From CAYFQB01 sp964345225 (GTDB lineage Bacteria > Nitrospirota > Thermodesulfovibrionia > Thermodesulfovibrionales > UBA6898), in assembly GCA_964345225.1 (NCBI GenBank), contig CAYFQB010000032.1, positions 21,132 to 85,131 on the forward strand: DNA of 64,000 nucleotides, written 5' to 3'. A program made the translations under genes and the position numbers. Positions 27,375-35,803 of this stretch are shown here, piece after piece; positions within the stretch are counted from its first letter, which is position 1, and every line of letters begins with the position of its first letter. The notes beneath the pieces are model-generated. The model saw only the letters and a list, made by a program, of their open reading frames with translations, had not been told where the DNA came from and searched no databases.

Positions 27375-27476
27375 GTCATTTCGAGGAGTACCGAATTGTC
27401 TTGACGACGAAGCAATCTAAAAAGTATCAAATATATAATGAGATTGCTTCTGCCGAAATGTCGGCATCTTAATGAC
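27375..27476. repeat. Imperfect inverted repeat of the GTCATT..GAAGCAATCT type
   Basis: The left arm GTCATTTCGAGG..GACGAAGCAATCT faces the right arm AGATTGCTTCTGCCG..AATGAC. Similar intergenic repeats are widespread in Geobacter-like and other environmental bacteria. No coding sequence is present. Confidence 0.65.
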
Positions 27477-27584
27477 GATAATTATGTTAGTTTTATATAT
27501 TTCTTAGTTTTGCAACAGCCAGTCAAGATCTGACACTTTTATATCTCAACCAAAATGAGTTATACAATATAACAAAGCTATATA

Positions 27585-27626
27585 TTTACCCCTTTAGAAA
27601 GGCGGAGGTCTTCTAACGGGGGGGGT
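27585..27626. repeat. R1-type short fold-back repeat
   Basis: Arms TTACCCCTTTAGAA and TTCTAACGGGGGG enclose a short GC-rich middle. The same ACCCCGTTAGAA arm occurs at six other places in the window (28050, 28527, 39263, 44362, 56153, 63880). Confidence 0.65.
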
Positions 27627-27690
27627 ACTATTAGATGTAAAATTGATATTCAGTTGAAAGATTGTGTATTATGTATCTTATTTATCATAG

Positions 27691-27999
27691 ATGACTGATT
27701 GGTATTTCTTGAAGATTAACAAATTGCCATTTAATAGCAGAAGAGCACAGATACGTTCTGATTTTCACCATGAGATAAAATATATTTTGAATCCTGATAC
27801 AACTGGTGAAATCTTTAATGGAGTTGCCGTTAATATCAGTGGAACAGGACTATGCCTCTATGTATCTAACCATCTAAGTGAAGGGCAGGGGATAACAATT
27901 AAGAGTATTTTCCGTGATTCATATAAGTCAGGAATTGTGCGCTGGAGTGAAAAAATAGTTGAAAATATTTACAGGGTTGGATTGATATTTACTAAATAG
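27691..27999 (+). CDS. Single PilZ-domain protein
   Basis: The 102-residue protein fits one PilZ domain. An Arg-rich N-terminal motif (RRAQIR) is followed by the NISGTGLCL segment, equivalent to the (D/N)xSxxG element that binds c-di-GMP. It is soluble and has no partner domain. It probably relays c-di-GMP to a motility or surface process. It stands alone between repeats; the ribosome site is weak. Confidence 0.75.
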   Translation: MTDWYFLKINKLPFNSRRAQIRSDFHHEIKYILNPDTTGEIFNGVAVNISGTGLCLYVSNHLSEGQGITIKSIFRDSYKSGIVRWSEKIVENIYRVGLIFTK

Positions 28000-28049
28000 T
28001 GTTTTAAAATTCTTTAATAATAAATTAAATATTAAAGAATAATCCTAGT

Positions 28050-28186
28050 GAACCCCATTAAAAAGGAGTTGCGTGTCAATGGCTTTAGACGACCTACTGC
28101 AACCTGCCTGCCCGCTTCGCCGAATCGAGGCAAGCAGGCATTTTTTAACTTTCGATTTCATCGAAGGCTTTTTTTACGGGGTGAAT
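28050..28186. repeat. Fold-back element R1a (MITE-like)
   Basis: The element starts CCCCATTAAAAAGGAGTTGC and ends TTTTTTTACGGGGTG, with inner hairpins CGATTTCATCG and GCCTGCTTGCC-type arms. It matches R1b at 56153-56257 along both outer blocks, while the middle differs in length. Frames through it appear by chance and are not called. Confidence 0.8.
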
Positions 28187-28255
28187 CTTATTTCATGCTC
28201 ATAATTGTCTTTTTGAAAACCTTAATTATATTTAACCTGTTAAAGAGGGGGAAAT

Positions 28256-28483
28256 ATGGCAGAAATGGATAATAAACTTGATGAAATATCAAATCAACTT
28301 AACGAAAATATATTAGCCGTAAAGGGAACATTAGAACTCATAGATACGTCTGTTACAGAGGAAGAACTGCATGAACTTTTAATTAAGTCAATTGAAAGGA
28401 TGGATATAATTCAGAGATTATCTAACGATATTCTTGTGGTTCTAAAAAATTGCTTTGACAAAATAGGGGAGATTAAAAAATAG
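28256..28483 (+). CDS. Small coiled-coil protein, 75 aa
   Basis: ATG 28256 follows GAGGGGG, a strong ribosome site. The 75-residue protein is acidic and predicted to be all helix with heptad hydrophobic spacing (ISNQLNENIL..ELLIKSIERMDIIQRLSNDIL). I recognise no family; it might be a small regulatory or dimerisation module. It stands between the R1a repeat and another short R1 hairpin. Confidence 0.6.
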   Translation: MAEMDNKLDEISNQLNENILAVKGTLELIDTSVTEEELHELLIKSIERMDIIQRLSNDILVVLKNCFDKIGEIKK

Positions 28484-28526
28484 CAATACCACATTTATAG
28501 GCAATATTTTTTTCATCTTTCTCTCG

Positions 28527-28572
28527 TAAACCCCGTTAGAAGAAAATAACAACAATTTCTAAACGGGGTAAA
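28527..28572. repeat. R1-type short fold-back repeat
   Basis: Arms TAAACCCCGTTAGAA and TTTCTAAACGGGGTAAA enclose about 15 bp. It belongs to the same arm family as R1a and R1b. Confidence 0.75.
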
Positions 28573-28589
28573 TCCTCACTAATAATAAA

Positions 28590-28611
28590 GGGCCGCTGTT
28601 TCCAGCGGCCC
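28590..28611 (-). terminator. Intrinsic terminator downstream of htrA
   Basis: On the minus strand, GGGCCGCTG-GAAA-CAGCGGCCC is followed by TTTATTATT. It is 22 bp beyond the stop codon of the HtrA gene and fits a rho-independent terminator. Confidence 0.85.
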
Positions 28612-28633
28612 GGTTTTGATATTTATTTATTAT

Positions 28634-30103
28634 TTATCTTTTAGATAACGAAATAAAAAATGACGAGCCTCTCCTGAATACGAGGAGCAACACATCCTCA
28701 TCACTCTTAATTTCTGACACCACTTTCTGGTAATCCTCAACATCACTTATCTTTATCCTGTTTATTTCCTGAATGATATCACCTTGTATTAGTACACCTA
28801 TGGCAGGACTGTCCTGATCGATATTATTAATAATAACTCCCTTTATCCTTTCAGGGATTCTTAATCTTTTTGCCATTTCCTGTGTAATATCCTTAACACC
28901 AATCCCCTTCATTACATTTTCATATTCACCTGTCAAAGGTTGTTTCATTTCAGCAGGTAATTCCCCGATGGTTACTTTAATCGTCTGTTTTTTATTATCC
29001 CTAAGTACCTCCAATTTATATATTCCTCCGGGGATGCTATTAGCGACCATATTACGAAGTACATAAGGTTTATCTATCTTCTTACCGTCATACTCCATAA
29101 TTACGTCTCCTCTTTTAAGTCCAGCCTTTTCTGCAGGGCTGTTCTCGACTACATCGGCTACAAGGGCGCCAGTCTCTTCTTTAAGATTGAATTGTTTTGC
29201 AAGTTCATGGGTTATTCCCTGTATAGAAACACCAAGCCAACCCCTTACGACCCTACCTTCTTTTATCAGGCTTTCCATAACTGATTTCGCCATATTGCTG
29301 GGTATTGCGAAACCTATTCCCTGGTATCCACCGCTTGTGCTGTAAATTGCTGTATTTATGCCAACCAGTTCACCTCTGACATTTACAAGGGCTCCACCAG
29401 AATTCCCCGGGTTTATCGCTGCATCTGTTTGTATAAAGTCTTCGTAGTCTGCAATACCGACTTCTGCCCTTCCAAGGGCACTTACTATACCCATGGTAAC
29501 CGTCTGGTTAAGGCCATAGGGATTCCCGATTGCAAGCACAACTTCTCCAACCTCAAGCTTATCAGCATCACCCCACGATATAGTTGCCAGGCCGGTTGCA
29601 TCTATTTTAACAACTGCTATTTCTGTTTTCGGGTCTGAGCCTATTACTTTGCCTGTGTATTCTTTCCTATCTGAAAGTATTACTTTTATCTCATCAGCAT
29701 CTTTGATTACATGATAGTTTGTAATTATATATCCATCAGAGGAAACTATAACTCCAGAGCCCAGTCCGACTGATTTGCGTTCCTGAGGACGCCCCTGATG
29801 TCCGAATTTATCTCCAAAAAAGCGCCTGAAAAAAGGATCATCAAAAAAAGGATCCCACCCTCCTGAAATTCTTATCGTCCTGGTCGTGGAAATATTAACG
29901 ATTGCAGGTTTGACAGCTCCTGAGACCTCAGCCATAGCCTTGCCCGTTTTTGATAAAAAATCAACTGAATCTTCAGAGATTATTGAACTCTGTGCATGGG
30001 TCTCTGAGAGATGGCTAAATTGTGAAGAAATAAACAGCCCAAGTACCAATCCAATAACAATAAGTAGTGTTGTACCGAAAAACTTTCTGCCTTTTAAAGA
30101 CAT
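28634..30103 (-). CDS. Do-family (HtrA/DegP) serine protease
   Basis: This periplasmic protease and chaperone degrades or refolds misfolded envelope proteins. Residues 1-30 form a membrane anchor or signal. The trypsin-like domain carries His131 (TNYHVI) and Ser235 (GNSGG). At the position of the catalytic Asp (normally TDLAV) the sequence reads TEIAV, with Glu161. Two PDZ domains follow (about 290-380 and 395-485). Length is 489 aa; ATG follows GGAGG. A terminator lies just downstream. The Asp-to-Glu change is the only oddity; activity may persist because Glu is acidic. Confidence 0.95.
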   Translation of the reverse strand: MSLKGRKFFGTTLLIVIGLVLGLFISSQFSHLSETHAQSSIISEDSVDFLSKTGKAMAEVSGAVKPAIVNISTTRTIRISGGWDPFFDDPFFRRFFGDKFGHQGRPQERKSVGLGSGVIVSSDGYIITNYHVIKDADEIKVILSDRKEYTGKVIGSDPKTEIAVVKIDATGLATISWGDADKLEVGEVVLAIGNPYGLNQTVTMGIVSALGRAEVGIADYEDFIQTDAAINPGNSGGALVNVRGELVGINTAIYSTSGGYQGIGFAIPSNMAKSVMESLIKEGRVVRGWLGVSIQGITHELAKQFNLKEETGALVADVVENSPAEKAGLKRGDVIMEYDGKKIDKPYVLRNMVANSIPGGIYKLEVLRDNKKQTIKVTIGELPAEMKQPLTGEYENVMKGIGVKDITQEMAKRLRIPERIKGVIINNIDQDSPAIGVLIQGDIIQEINRIKISDVEDYQKVVSEIKSDEDVLLLVFRRGSSFFISLSKR

Positions 30104-30225
30104 TTTTTCCTCCTGTTATTTCAAAAATGATTTCTGATTTGCATAATATGATTAAAACAGTTACTTATATCCTTAAACACCTAATTACCCAAATAGGTTT
30201 CACTAAAAATATCATTGATTGAAAT

Positions 30226-31221
30226 TCATTTTAAAAACTTGTATACAACATTATATATAGTCCATGCAAACAAGATGCATGCTGGTAAAGTAAAGATCCA
30301 TGCCAGCACAATCTTTCGTGCAACACCCCATCTGACAGCAGACAGCCTTTTAGTCGCGCCAACCCCCATTATCGATGAAGTAATTACATGAGTTGTACTC
30401 ACCGGTAGCCCCAGAAGGCTGGCACCATGTATAACTATGTTAGCTGATGTCTCAGCTGCAAAACCATGAACAGGCTGTAGTTTCAGCATGCTGACCCCGA
30501 GGGTTTTAATGACCTTCCAACCTCCGACGGCTGTACCAAAACCCATGGCAAGACCGCATACCAATATGACCCAGAATGGTACCTCAAGATTAGGTATATA
30601 GCCTCCACCGTAAAGTGATATCGTAATTATTCCCATAACCTTCTGGGCATCATTTGAGCCGTGGCCGAAGGCCATAAGACCAGCAGATAATAATTGAAGC
30701 CTGCCGAAGTGCCTATTTATAGCTCCTGGTGAAAATCTGCCAAAAAACCTTATTATAAGCTTCATGAGAAAATATCCCACACCAATACCAAAGACAGGGG
30801 AAAGGAGGAGTGCTAAAAAAATCTTTTTCAATCCGGCTGGATTCAGGATGGAAATACCCCCATAAGCAACAGCAGCACCCATAAGACTTCCGATGAGTGC
30901 ATGGGAAGCGCTTACTGGCAGTCCAAATCGTGTCATTAAGAAATTCCAGAAAAAACTCGAAAGAAGGGCAGAAGCTACAATTATGTTTACTACATCTTCA
31001 ATATCTTTTGGATTTACAACGCCCTTTCCGATAGTCTTTGCCACGGCTGTTGTAAGGAAGGCTCCTAGAATATTCATTACTGCAGCAAGGAGCACAGCCT
31101 GAGTAGGTGATAGAACCCGGGTAGAGACGACAGTAGCAATAGCATTTGCAGCATCATTCCATCCATTACTAATATCGAAAAGTATGGCAAGTACTACTAT
31201 CAGGATTATTATTTCAGGCAT
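30226..31221 (-). CDS. pit: Inorganic phosphate transporter, PiT family
   Basis: The 331-residue, roughly ten-helix membrane protein has both PiT signature repeats: GWNDAANAIATVVSTR near the N-terminus and GHGSNDAQKVMG in the middle. It moves phosphate (as metal phosphate) with protons or sodium. Its start overlaps the stop of the DUF47 gene, so both are co-translated, and DUF47 proteins commonly regulate or assist PiT transporters. Confidence 0.95.
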   Translation of the reverse strand: MPEIIILIVVLAILFDISNGWNDAANAIATVVSTRVLSPTQAVLLAAVMNILGAFLTTAVAKTIGKGVVNPKDIEDVVNIIVASALLSSFFWNFLMTRFGLPVSASHALIGSLMGAAVAYGGISILNPAGLKKIFLALLLSPVFGIGVGYFLMKLIIRFFGRFSPGAINRHFGRLQLLSAGLMAFGHGSNDAQKVMGIITISLYGGGYIPNLEVPFWVILVCGLAMGFGTAVGGWKVIKTLGVSMLKLQPVHGFAAETSANIVIHGASLLGLPVSTTHVITSSIMGVGATKRLSAVRWGVARKIVLAWIFTLPACILFAWTIYNVVYKFLK

Positions 31222-31849
31222 GCTTGAGCACTATCGCTTCAAGGATATTTGCTACATCTTCACATTTATCAGATGCATCTTCAAGGTGCTCGTATATCTC
31301 TTTCCATTTTATAATCAGAATGGGGTCTTTCATCTCATCAAACATTTTTGCAAGTGCATCCCTGAAATCCCTGTCCATTCTGTTTTCTAGCCTGTTTATT
31401 TCTATGCAGTGATCCTGCATTTGAGAGTAATTCTTTTCCTTTAGTTTCTTTATCGCCTTTTGTATAACCTCAGTAGTCAGTAACAGATTTTTAGCCATCG
31501 TAATCACCTCTTCTGTTGATTTATCAAGCTTGAACACGGAAATTCTATCTACAGCAGCCCATATCAAATCCAGAACATCATCTATTCTTGAAGCAAGGGC
31601 ATGTAAATCTTCTCTGTCTATAGGTGTAATAAACGTCTTATTGAGCTTCTTCATAATGTCATGTGTTAAGATATCGCCCTCCTGTTCTACCTCATATATC
31701 TCTTTTACCCGTGTCTGGATACTATCAAAGTTTTCCATTAGGGAAACAAGGAGGGAAGCAGACTTTGTCAGGTTCGATGCTGCCTTTTCAAATATATCAA
31801 AGAAGTATATTTCCTTCGGGAATAGTCTCATAATAATTTTATTCTTCAA
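31214..31849 (-). CDS. DUF47 (PhoU-like) accessory protein
   Basis: This all-helical PhoU-fold protein of 211 aa has the typical pattern of metal-binding acidic helices (EQEGDILTHDI, RIDDVLDLIW). It overlaps the pit gene by 8 bp. In this pairing DUF47 proteins are thought to control phosphate uptake through PiT transporters. It is the first gene of the pair. Confidence 0.93.
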   Translation of the reverse strand: MKNKIIMRLFPKEIYFFDIFEKAASNLTKSASLLVSLMENFDSIQTRVKEIYEVEQEGDILTHDIMKKLNKTFITPIDREDLHALASRIDDVLDLIWAAVDRISVFKLDKSTEEVITMAKNLLLTTEVIQKAIKKLKEKNYSQMQDHCIEINRLENRMDRDFRDALAKMFDEMKDPILIIKWKEIYEHLEDASDKCEDVANILEAIVLKHA

Positions 31850-31904
31850 TAGAATATAGCAACAAAGATTATGATGTCAAATAAAACACTTTGACAAATT
31901 AAAA

Positions 31905-32798
31905 TTATAAATCCATCCCCTTTCTTAGTCCCACAAAATACGGATTCAAAAGATTTCTCTTGTTGTATTCAAGAGGTTTATCAGTCTCAATGTCCACTAC
32001 CTTACCCCCTGCCTGTTCGACGATTGCGTGTCCTGCTGCTGTATCCCACTCAATGGTTGGGCCAAATCTTGGATATACATCTGCCTTGCCCTCTGCCAAA
32101 AGACAGAACTTCAGTGAACTGCCAGCAGAAATAAAGTTAGCTTCTCCATGTTCTTGCTTTAATCTGTTTATGTACTCTGCCGTTTCCTTTGACATATGTG
32201 AACGGCTGCCTATAATTGTAAATTCTGCAGCAGTCTTATTTAACACTATCGGAAGCCTTTTAGACTTCCCTATAATTTCATTAAACAGATCCTCTTTCGT
32301 ATACCCACCATCATCTGGAATATCACTCAATTCGACGCCTGAGTCAAGCCTGTATGCACCAATTCCTTCAGCTCCGTAATAAAATGTATCCATAGCGGGA
32401 ACATGGATAACCCCTAGAATAGGCCTCTTTTTTTGAATCATGGCTATGTTTACTGTAAATTCACCGTTTCTGTTTATGAACTCTTTTGTCCCGTCCAGAG
32501 GATCAATAAGCCAGAAATAATCCCAGCGCCTCCTTTCTTCAAAAGAAATATCTTTTCCTTCTTCACTTAAAACAGGGAAATTGACTGGCGAAAAAGTGAG
32601 AAGTTGATCTAATATTATCTGGTGAGACTGCTTGTCAGCAATGGTTAGGGGTGATTTGTCATTCTTGTGTTCAACTCCAAAGTCTGATTTATAAACTTCC
32701 AATATTTTATCTCCTGCCTTTTTTGAAGCAAAAAGGGCTGACAAAAGGAGATTGGCTTTATATTTGTGTTTACTTATTTCATTATTGCCATGTCTCAT
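31905..32798 (-). CDS. cysQ: 3'(2'),5'-bisphosphate nucleotidase
   Basis: This Mg-dependent phosphatase of the inositol-monophosphatase fold removes the 3' phosphate of PAP made during sulfate assimilation. Metal and catalytic motifs are complete: the EEG segment (LSEEGKD), DPLDGTKEF near residue 98-106 and the C-terminal EWDTAAGHAI. Length is 297 aa. It lies near a CysB-like LysR regulator but separated by repeat M3, so co-regulation is only possible. Confidence 0.93.
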   Translation of the reverse strand: MRHGNNEISKHKYKANLLLSALFASKKAGDKILEVYKSDFGVEHKNDKSPLTIADKQSHQIILDQLLTFSPVNFPVLSEEGKDISFEERRRWDYFWLIDPLDGTKEFINRNGEFTVNIAMIQKKRPILGVIHVPAMDTFYYGAEGIGAYRLDSGVELSDIPDDGGYTKEDLFNEIIGKSKRLPIVLNKTAAEFTIIGSRSHMSKETAEYINRLKQEHGEANFISAGSSLKFCLLAEGKADVYPRFGPTIEWDTAAGHAIVEQAGGKVVDIETDKPLEYNKRNLLNPYFVGLRKGMDL

Positions 32799-32825
32799 AT
32801 GTGAGAAGTCTTTCTTGCTTTTCTT

Positions 32826-33150
32826 TTTAGTGCCTACTGCTTACTGCTTGCGAACTAAAAGGTTACGTCTTACGGTAACGGTTACGAGGCCCGTTTACTT
32901 TTCGCATGGCGCATGGCGCTCGGCGCATGGCGTTTTAATATCTAATTTCCGATTTCCAATTTTCTTTTTTCTTTTTTCTTTTTTCTTTACCCCTTACTTT
33001 TTACTCTTTACTATTTGCCTTTCTATAATTCCTGAATTCCTAAATCCCTAATTTTTCATTCTGCATTCTTCAATCTCCTCACTCCTTACCCCTCACTCCT
33101 TACTTTTATCCTGAGCCTGTCGAAGGATGCGCCCTGCTCCGTGCTCGTAT
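32826..33150. repeat. Mosaic heptad repeat, copy M3
   Basis: The tract includes GCCTACT/GCTTACT units, the TTACG-GGTAACGG block, three CGCATGG units with one CGCTCGG, TTTCTTT units and then about sixteen consecutive 7-bp units (CCTTACT, TTTTACT, CTTTACT ... TCCTCAC, TCCTTAC). The unit sequence drifts while the 7-bp register holds. It ends with CCTGAGCCTGTCGAAGGA, a short repeat common in environmental genomes. Confidence 0.88.
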
Positions 33151-33196
33151 CTAATGTGTGATGAAGCATATTTTTAAAAGAGATTTTGCTAGGTAT

Positions 33197-34111
33197 TCAG
33201 CTTGCGTTTAGAAGCCTTGTGAATGGATATGATTTTAGAAATACTAAAAATTCATCTACAGCATGAGAGGATATCGAGTTTTTATTAATAATAAGCGAAA
33301 ATGCCCTTAACACCTTTTCCTCTCTTAACCTTAGGAGATGAAGAGCTCCGTATTTGCTTTCTTTCCTTGCAGCCCAACGTGAGATTATAGAAACTCCAAG
33401 GCCGCTTTCAACAGCTTCTTTAATAGCTTCTGTGCTGCCGAGCACCATCGATATTTTCATGTCCTGCGGTAAAACTCCGTGTCTGGCAAGAAACTTCTCC
33501 AGCATCTGTCTTGTGCCAGATCCTCCCTCCCTAAAGATAAACGGCTCCCTTGTTAGTTCGCTTATCGATATTTCTTTTTTCTTAGCCCATGCATGATTGG
33601 ATGGCACGATAAGCAGCAATTCATCAGTAATTAGCTTTTCCACTATCATCTTCTGTCTGGTAACTTCTCCCTCAACAAGTCCAAGATGGATATTTCCTGA
33701 GTTCAGAAGCTCAATTACCCTCTTTGTATTGCCAACAAGCATATGAACCTTTGTCTTTGAATGAATCTTTTTGAAATCAGTTATTATTGCGGGAAGAACA
33801 TAGTTGCCAATTGTAGAACTTGCTCCGATACTGATACTGCCTTTTACAAGTCCTGTTATTTCTCCTATAACTTTCTCCACAGAGGCGTAAAGCGCAAGTA
33901 TTTCTTTTGCATATTTATATAATACCTCACCGGCTGGGGTTAAAGTCACTGTACTGCTTGATCTGTCAAAAAGCTTTGCATCATAAATTTCTTCAAGAGC
34001 CTGTATCTGAAGACTTACAGCCGGCTGTGTAAGGTGAATAATTTCCGAGGTCTTCGAAAAACTCTTGGTTTCAGCTACAGTACAGAAAACTTTTAATTTA
34101 TGGTCATCCAT
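33197..34111 (-). CDS. LysR-type transcriptional regulator
   Basis: The N-terminal winged helix-turn-helix (about 1-62, VAETKSFSKTSEIIHLTQPAVSLQI) and the periplasmic-binding-like effector domain (about 90-295) define a full-length LysR protein of 304 aa. The LTQPAVSLQIQALE segment resembles CysB/CbbR-type regulators. ATG 34111 follows AAGGA. It lies directly 3' of rnpB on the same strand. The target genes are unknown; sulfur metabolism is possible because cysQ follows. Confidence 0.92.
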   Translation of the reverse strand: MDDHKLKVFCTVAETKSFSKTSEIIHLTQPAVSLQIQALEEIYDAKLFDRSSSTVTLTPAGEVLYKYAKEILALYASVEKVIGEITGLVKGSISIGASSTIGNYVLPAIITDFKKIHSKTKVHMLVGNTKRVIELLNSGNIHLGLVEGEVTRQKMIVEKLITDELLLIVPSNHAWAKKKEISISELTREPFIFREGGSGTRQMLEKFLARHGVLPQDMKISMVLGSTEAIKEAVESGLGVSIISRWAARKESKYGALHLLRLREEKVLRAFSLIINKNSISSHAVDEFLVFLKSYPFTRLLNAS

Positions 34112-34170
34112 ATAATCCTTCCTAAAAGATCAATTCAAGCCTTCTGGAATATTAAATCTATATAAATAGA

Positions 34171-34606
34171 AGCTGAAGCAGCCCATAAGCCGAGTTCTGT
34201 AATCCTTCTAAGCAGGACTGTGGTCATTCATCTATGTCCCGATTTTGCAATCGGGATCATGCAGCCTAACCCGTTCCGCCTTCCCAAATTGGGAATTCGA
34301 AGGGGCCCCTCTCAACGCGGAACCTATTTGGCCTTGCTCCAGGCGGGGTTTACCAAGCTGCCTCGGTCACCCGAAACACTGGTGAGCTCTTACCTTCCGT
34401 CCAATTCGGACAGATCCCGACTTCCCGGGACACCTTTTCACCCTTTCTCCCGCTTAAACGGAAGAGGTTTCCCTTTCTGTGGCACTTTCCTTCCCCCGAT
34501 TTATCGGGAGACTCCGTGTTACGGAGCGCCTTGCCCTTTGGAGCTCGGACTTTCCTCCCAACCCGGAAATTATCAGAGTTGGGCGACCACCTGTTCTGCT
34601 TCAGCT
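34171..34606 (-). ncRNA. rnpB: RNase P RNA (type A)
   Basis: On the minus strand the core reads GAGGAAAGTCCGAGCTCC near the start and ACAGAACTCGGCTTA near the end, both diagnostic of bacterial RNase P RNA. The ends pair as the P1 helix (AGCTGAAGC with GCTTCAGCT), which sets the limits to within a few bases. The length of about 436 nt is in the usual range for a type A RNA. It processes 5' ends of tRNA precursors. The zinc-ribbon gene and a tRNA lie immediately upstream. No plausible protein is encoded within it. Confidence 0.95.
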
Positions 34607-34681
34607 ACCTATAATAATTTTTAATTATTATATAATATCTTTTTAATTATTGGAAGTGGTAATTTAAAAAATTTTATTAAT

Positions 34682-35395
34682 TCATAATTCTTCTAAATAA
34701 TAGAGTATGCGGCGGCATTGTGGACAATGAATTATTTCTTCATTCTTTTTAATTTCCACAAAAAGCTGTGGCGGCACATTCATATTACATCCATTGCAGA
34801 TCTCATTTTTTGCACGGGTTACAGCAACCCCGTTACCAGAATCAAGAAGTGTCATATATATTTGATAAATATCAGGATCTATTATTTCGACGACTTTCGC
34901 CCTCTCATTCTTTAATAAGTTTAATTCTTCTTTATATCTGTCGACTTCTTTATCCAGTTCTTTTTTAAAGGCATTTATCTTTTCTACTTCAATCTGCACT
35001 TCTTTTTCCTTATCGTTATGTTCTTTTAAAGAATTATCAAAATCTTCCATACTCAACAAAATCTCTTCCTCAATGTTAGATATCTCTTTTCCCAGCGTAT
35101 CAATTTCCTTAAGATGTGCCTGATATTCCTTATTTGTCTTTATCTCTGATACTCGTGATCTCATCTTATTTATCTTTTCATTAATTTCTTCGAGTATAGC
35201 CTCTTTCTCGCGCCTTTTCTTCGCAAGCAGATCGTTCTTTTGCTTTATCTTTTCGAGCTCTGACTTTGCAATTTTGAGAGGCTCATCAACCTCGGAAAAG
35301 CGATTAGGTGCATTATCTATAAATATGCGCTTTTCAAGAATACGAGAATCGGTATCCTGCAATTTAATCAGTAGTCCAAGAAGGTTCGTCAACAA
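34682..35395 (-). CDS. C4-type zinc-ribbon coiled-coil protein
   Basis: About 170 residues of predicted coiled coil are followed by a zinc ribbon with two CxxC pairs (CNGCNMN and CPQCRR). This is the DUF164/zf-RING_7 family, which probably binds nucleic acid. An open frame runs upstream into the tRNA, but the likely start is TTG at 35395 or 35392 within GGAGGATTGTTG. The gene lies between the tRNA and rnpB on the same strand, an arrangement seen in other bacteria. Function is unproven. Confidence 0.85.
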   Translation of the reverse strand: MLTNLLGLLIKLQDTDSRILEKRIFIDNAPNRFSEVDEPLKIAKSELEKIKQKNDLLAKKRREKEAILEEINEKINKMRSRVSEIKTNKEYQAHLKEIDTLGKEISNIEEEILLSMEDFDNSLKEHNDKEKEVQIEVEKINAFKKELDKEVDRYKEELNLLKNERAKVVEIIDPDIYQIYMTLLDSGNGVAVTRAKNEICNGCNMNVPPQLFVEIKKNEEIIHCPQCRRILYYLEEL

Positions 35396-35409
35396 TCCTC
35401 CAGAAAATA

Positions 35410-35485
35410 TGGTGGGCCCACCAGGACTCGAACCTGGGACCAACCGGTTATGAGCCGGTAGCTCTTCCGGCTGAGCTATGGGCCC
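35410..35485 (-). tRNA. tRNA with CAU anticodon, probably Ile2
   Basis: The 76-nt cloverleaf starts GGGCCCATAGCTC, has the anticodon loop CTCATAA (anticodon CAU), the TTCGAGT T-loop and an encoded CCA. CAU could be elongator Met or the Ile2 tRNA modified by TilS. Acceptor-stem pairs C4-G69 and C5-G68 match the determinants known for E. coli tRNA-Ile2 rather than its elongator Met, so I favour Ile2. tilS is in the same window. Confidence 0.93.
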
Positions 35486-35556
35486 TTACAAAAAGCAAAG
35501 TGCAAAAAATATTATTATATTTTAACTAGTTATTATTCTTTATAGCCACCAAATTG

Positions 35557-35780
35557 TTAACCCCAAAAATGCATTTCATTATAAAAAGAGCAGGTGTATT
35601 TGCAGAAAAAGTCTTTACCATTTTATCCCGACTTGTCGGGGTACCACCTTTGTAAGTCCTCTCAATACCCGATTGCCTTTACGTTATCATACAAAAGAAT
35701 TTGTATCAATTAGTAGCAGATTGTGATTTGTAAAGGTTTTTCCGCATGTATACCTGCTTCAAACGCATTTTTCGGGTTAA
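35557..35780. repeat. Fold-back element R2a (MITE-like)
   Basis: The terminal inverted repeats TTAACCCCAAAAATGCATTT and AAACGCATTTTTCGGGTTAA bound a 224-bp element. The interior (CTTTACCATTTTATCCCGAC..GTCGGGG and CACCTTTGTAAGTCCTC) is nearly identical to R2b at 63714. No transposase or other gene lies inside, and the rpoD stop codon lies only 24 bp to the right. Confidence 0.85.
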
Positions 35781-35803
35781 TATAAACTTGTATTTAATTT
35801 TAG

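Noticed and set aside
27375..27476. Possible CRISPR-like repeat pair
   Set aside because: There are only two arms in inverted orientation and no spaced direct repeats or cas genes; it is a common intergenic inverted repeat.
28048..28272. 74-residue plus-strand frame
   Set aside because: It is read through R1a, and it runs in another frame into the start of the small coiled-coil gene.
34220..34624. 134-residue plus-strand frame with Pro/Leu-rich sequence
   Set aside because: It is the antisense of rnpB; the conserved RNase P RNA core explains the sequence.
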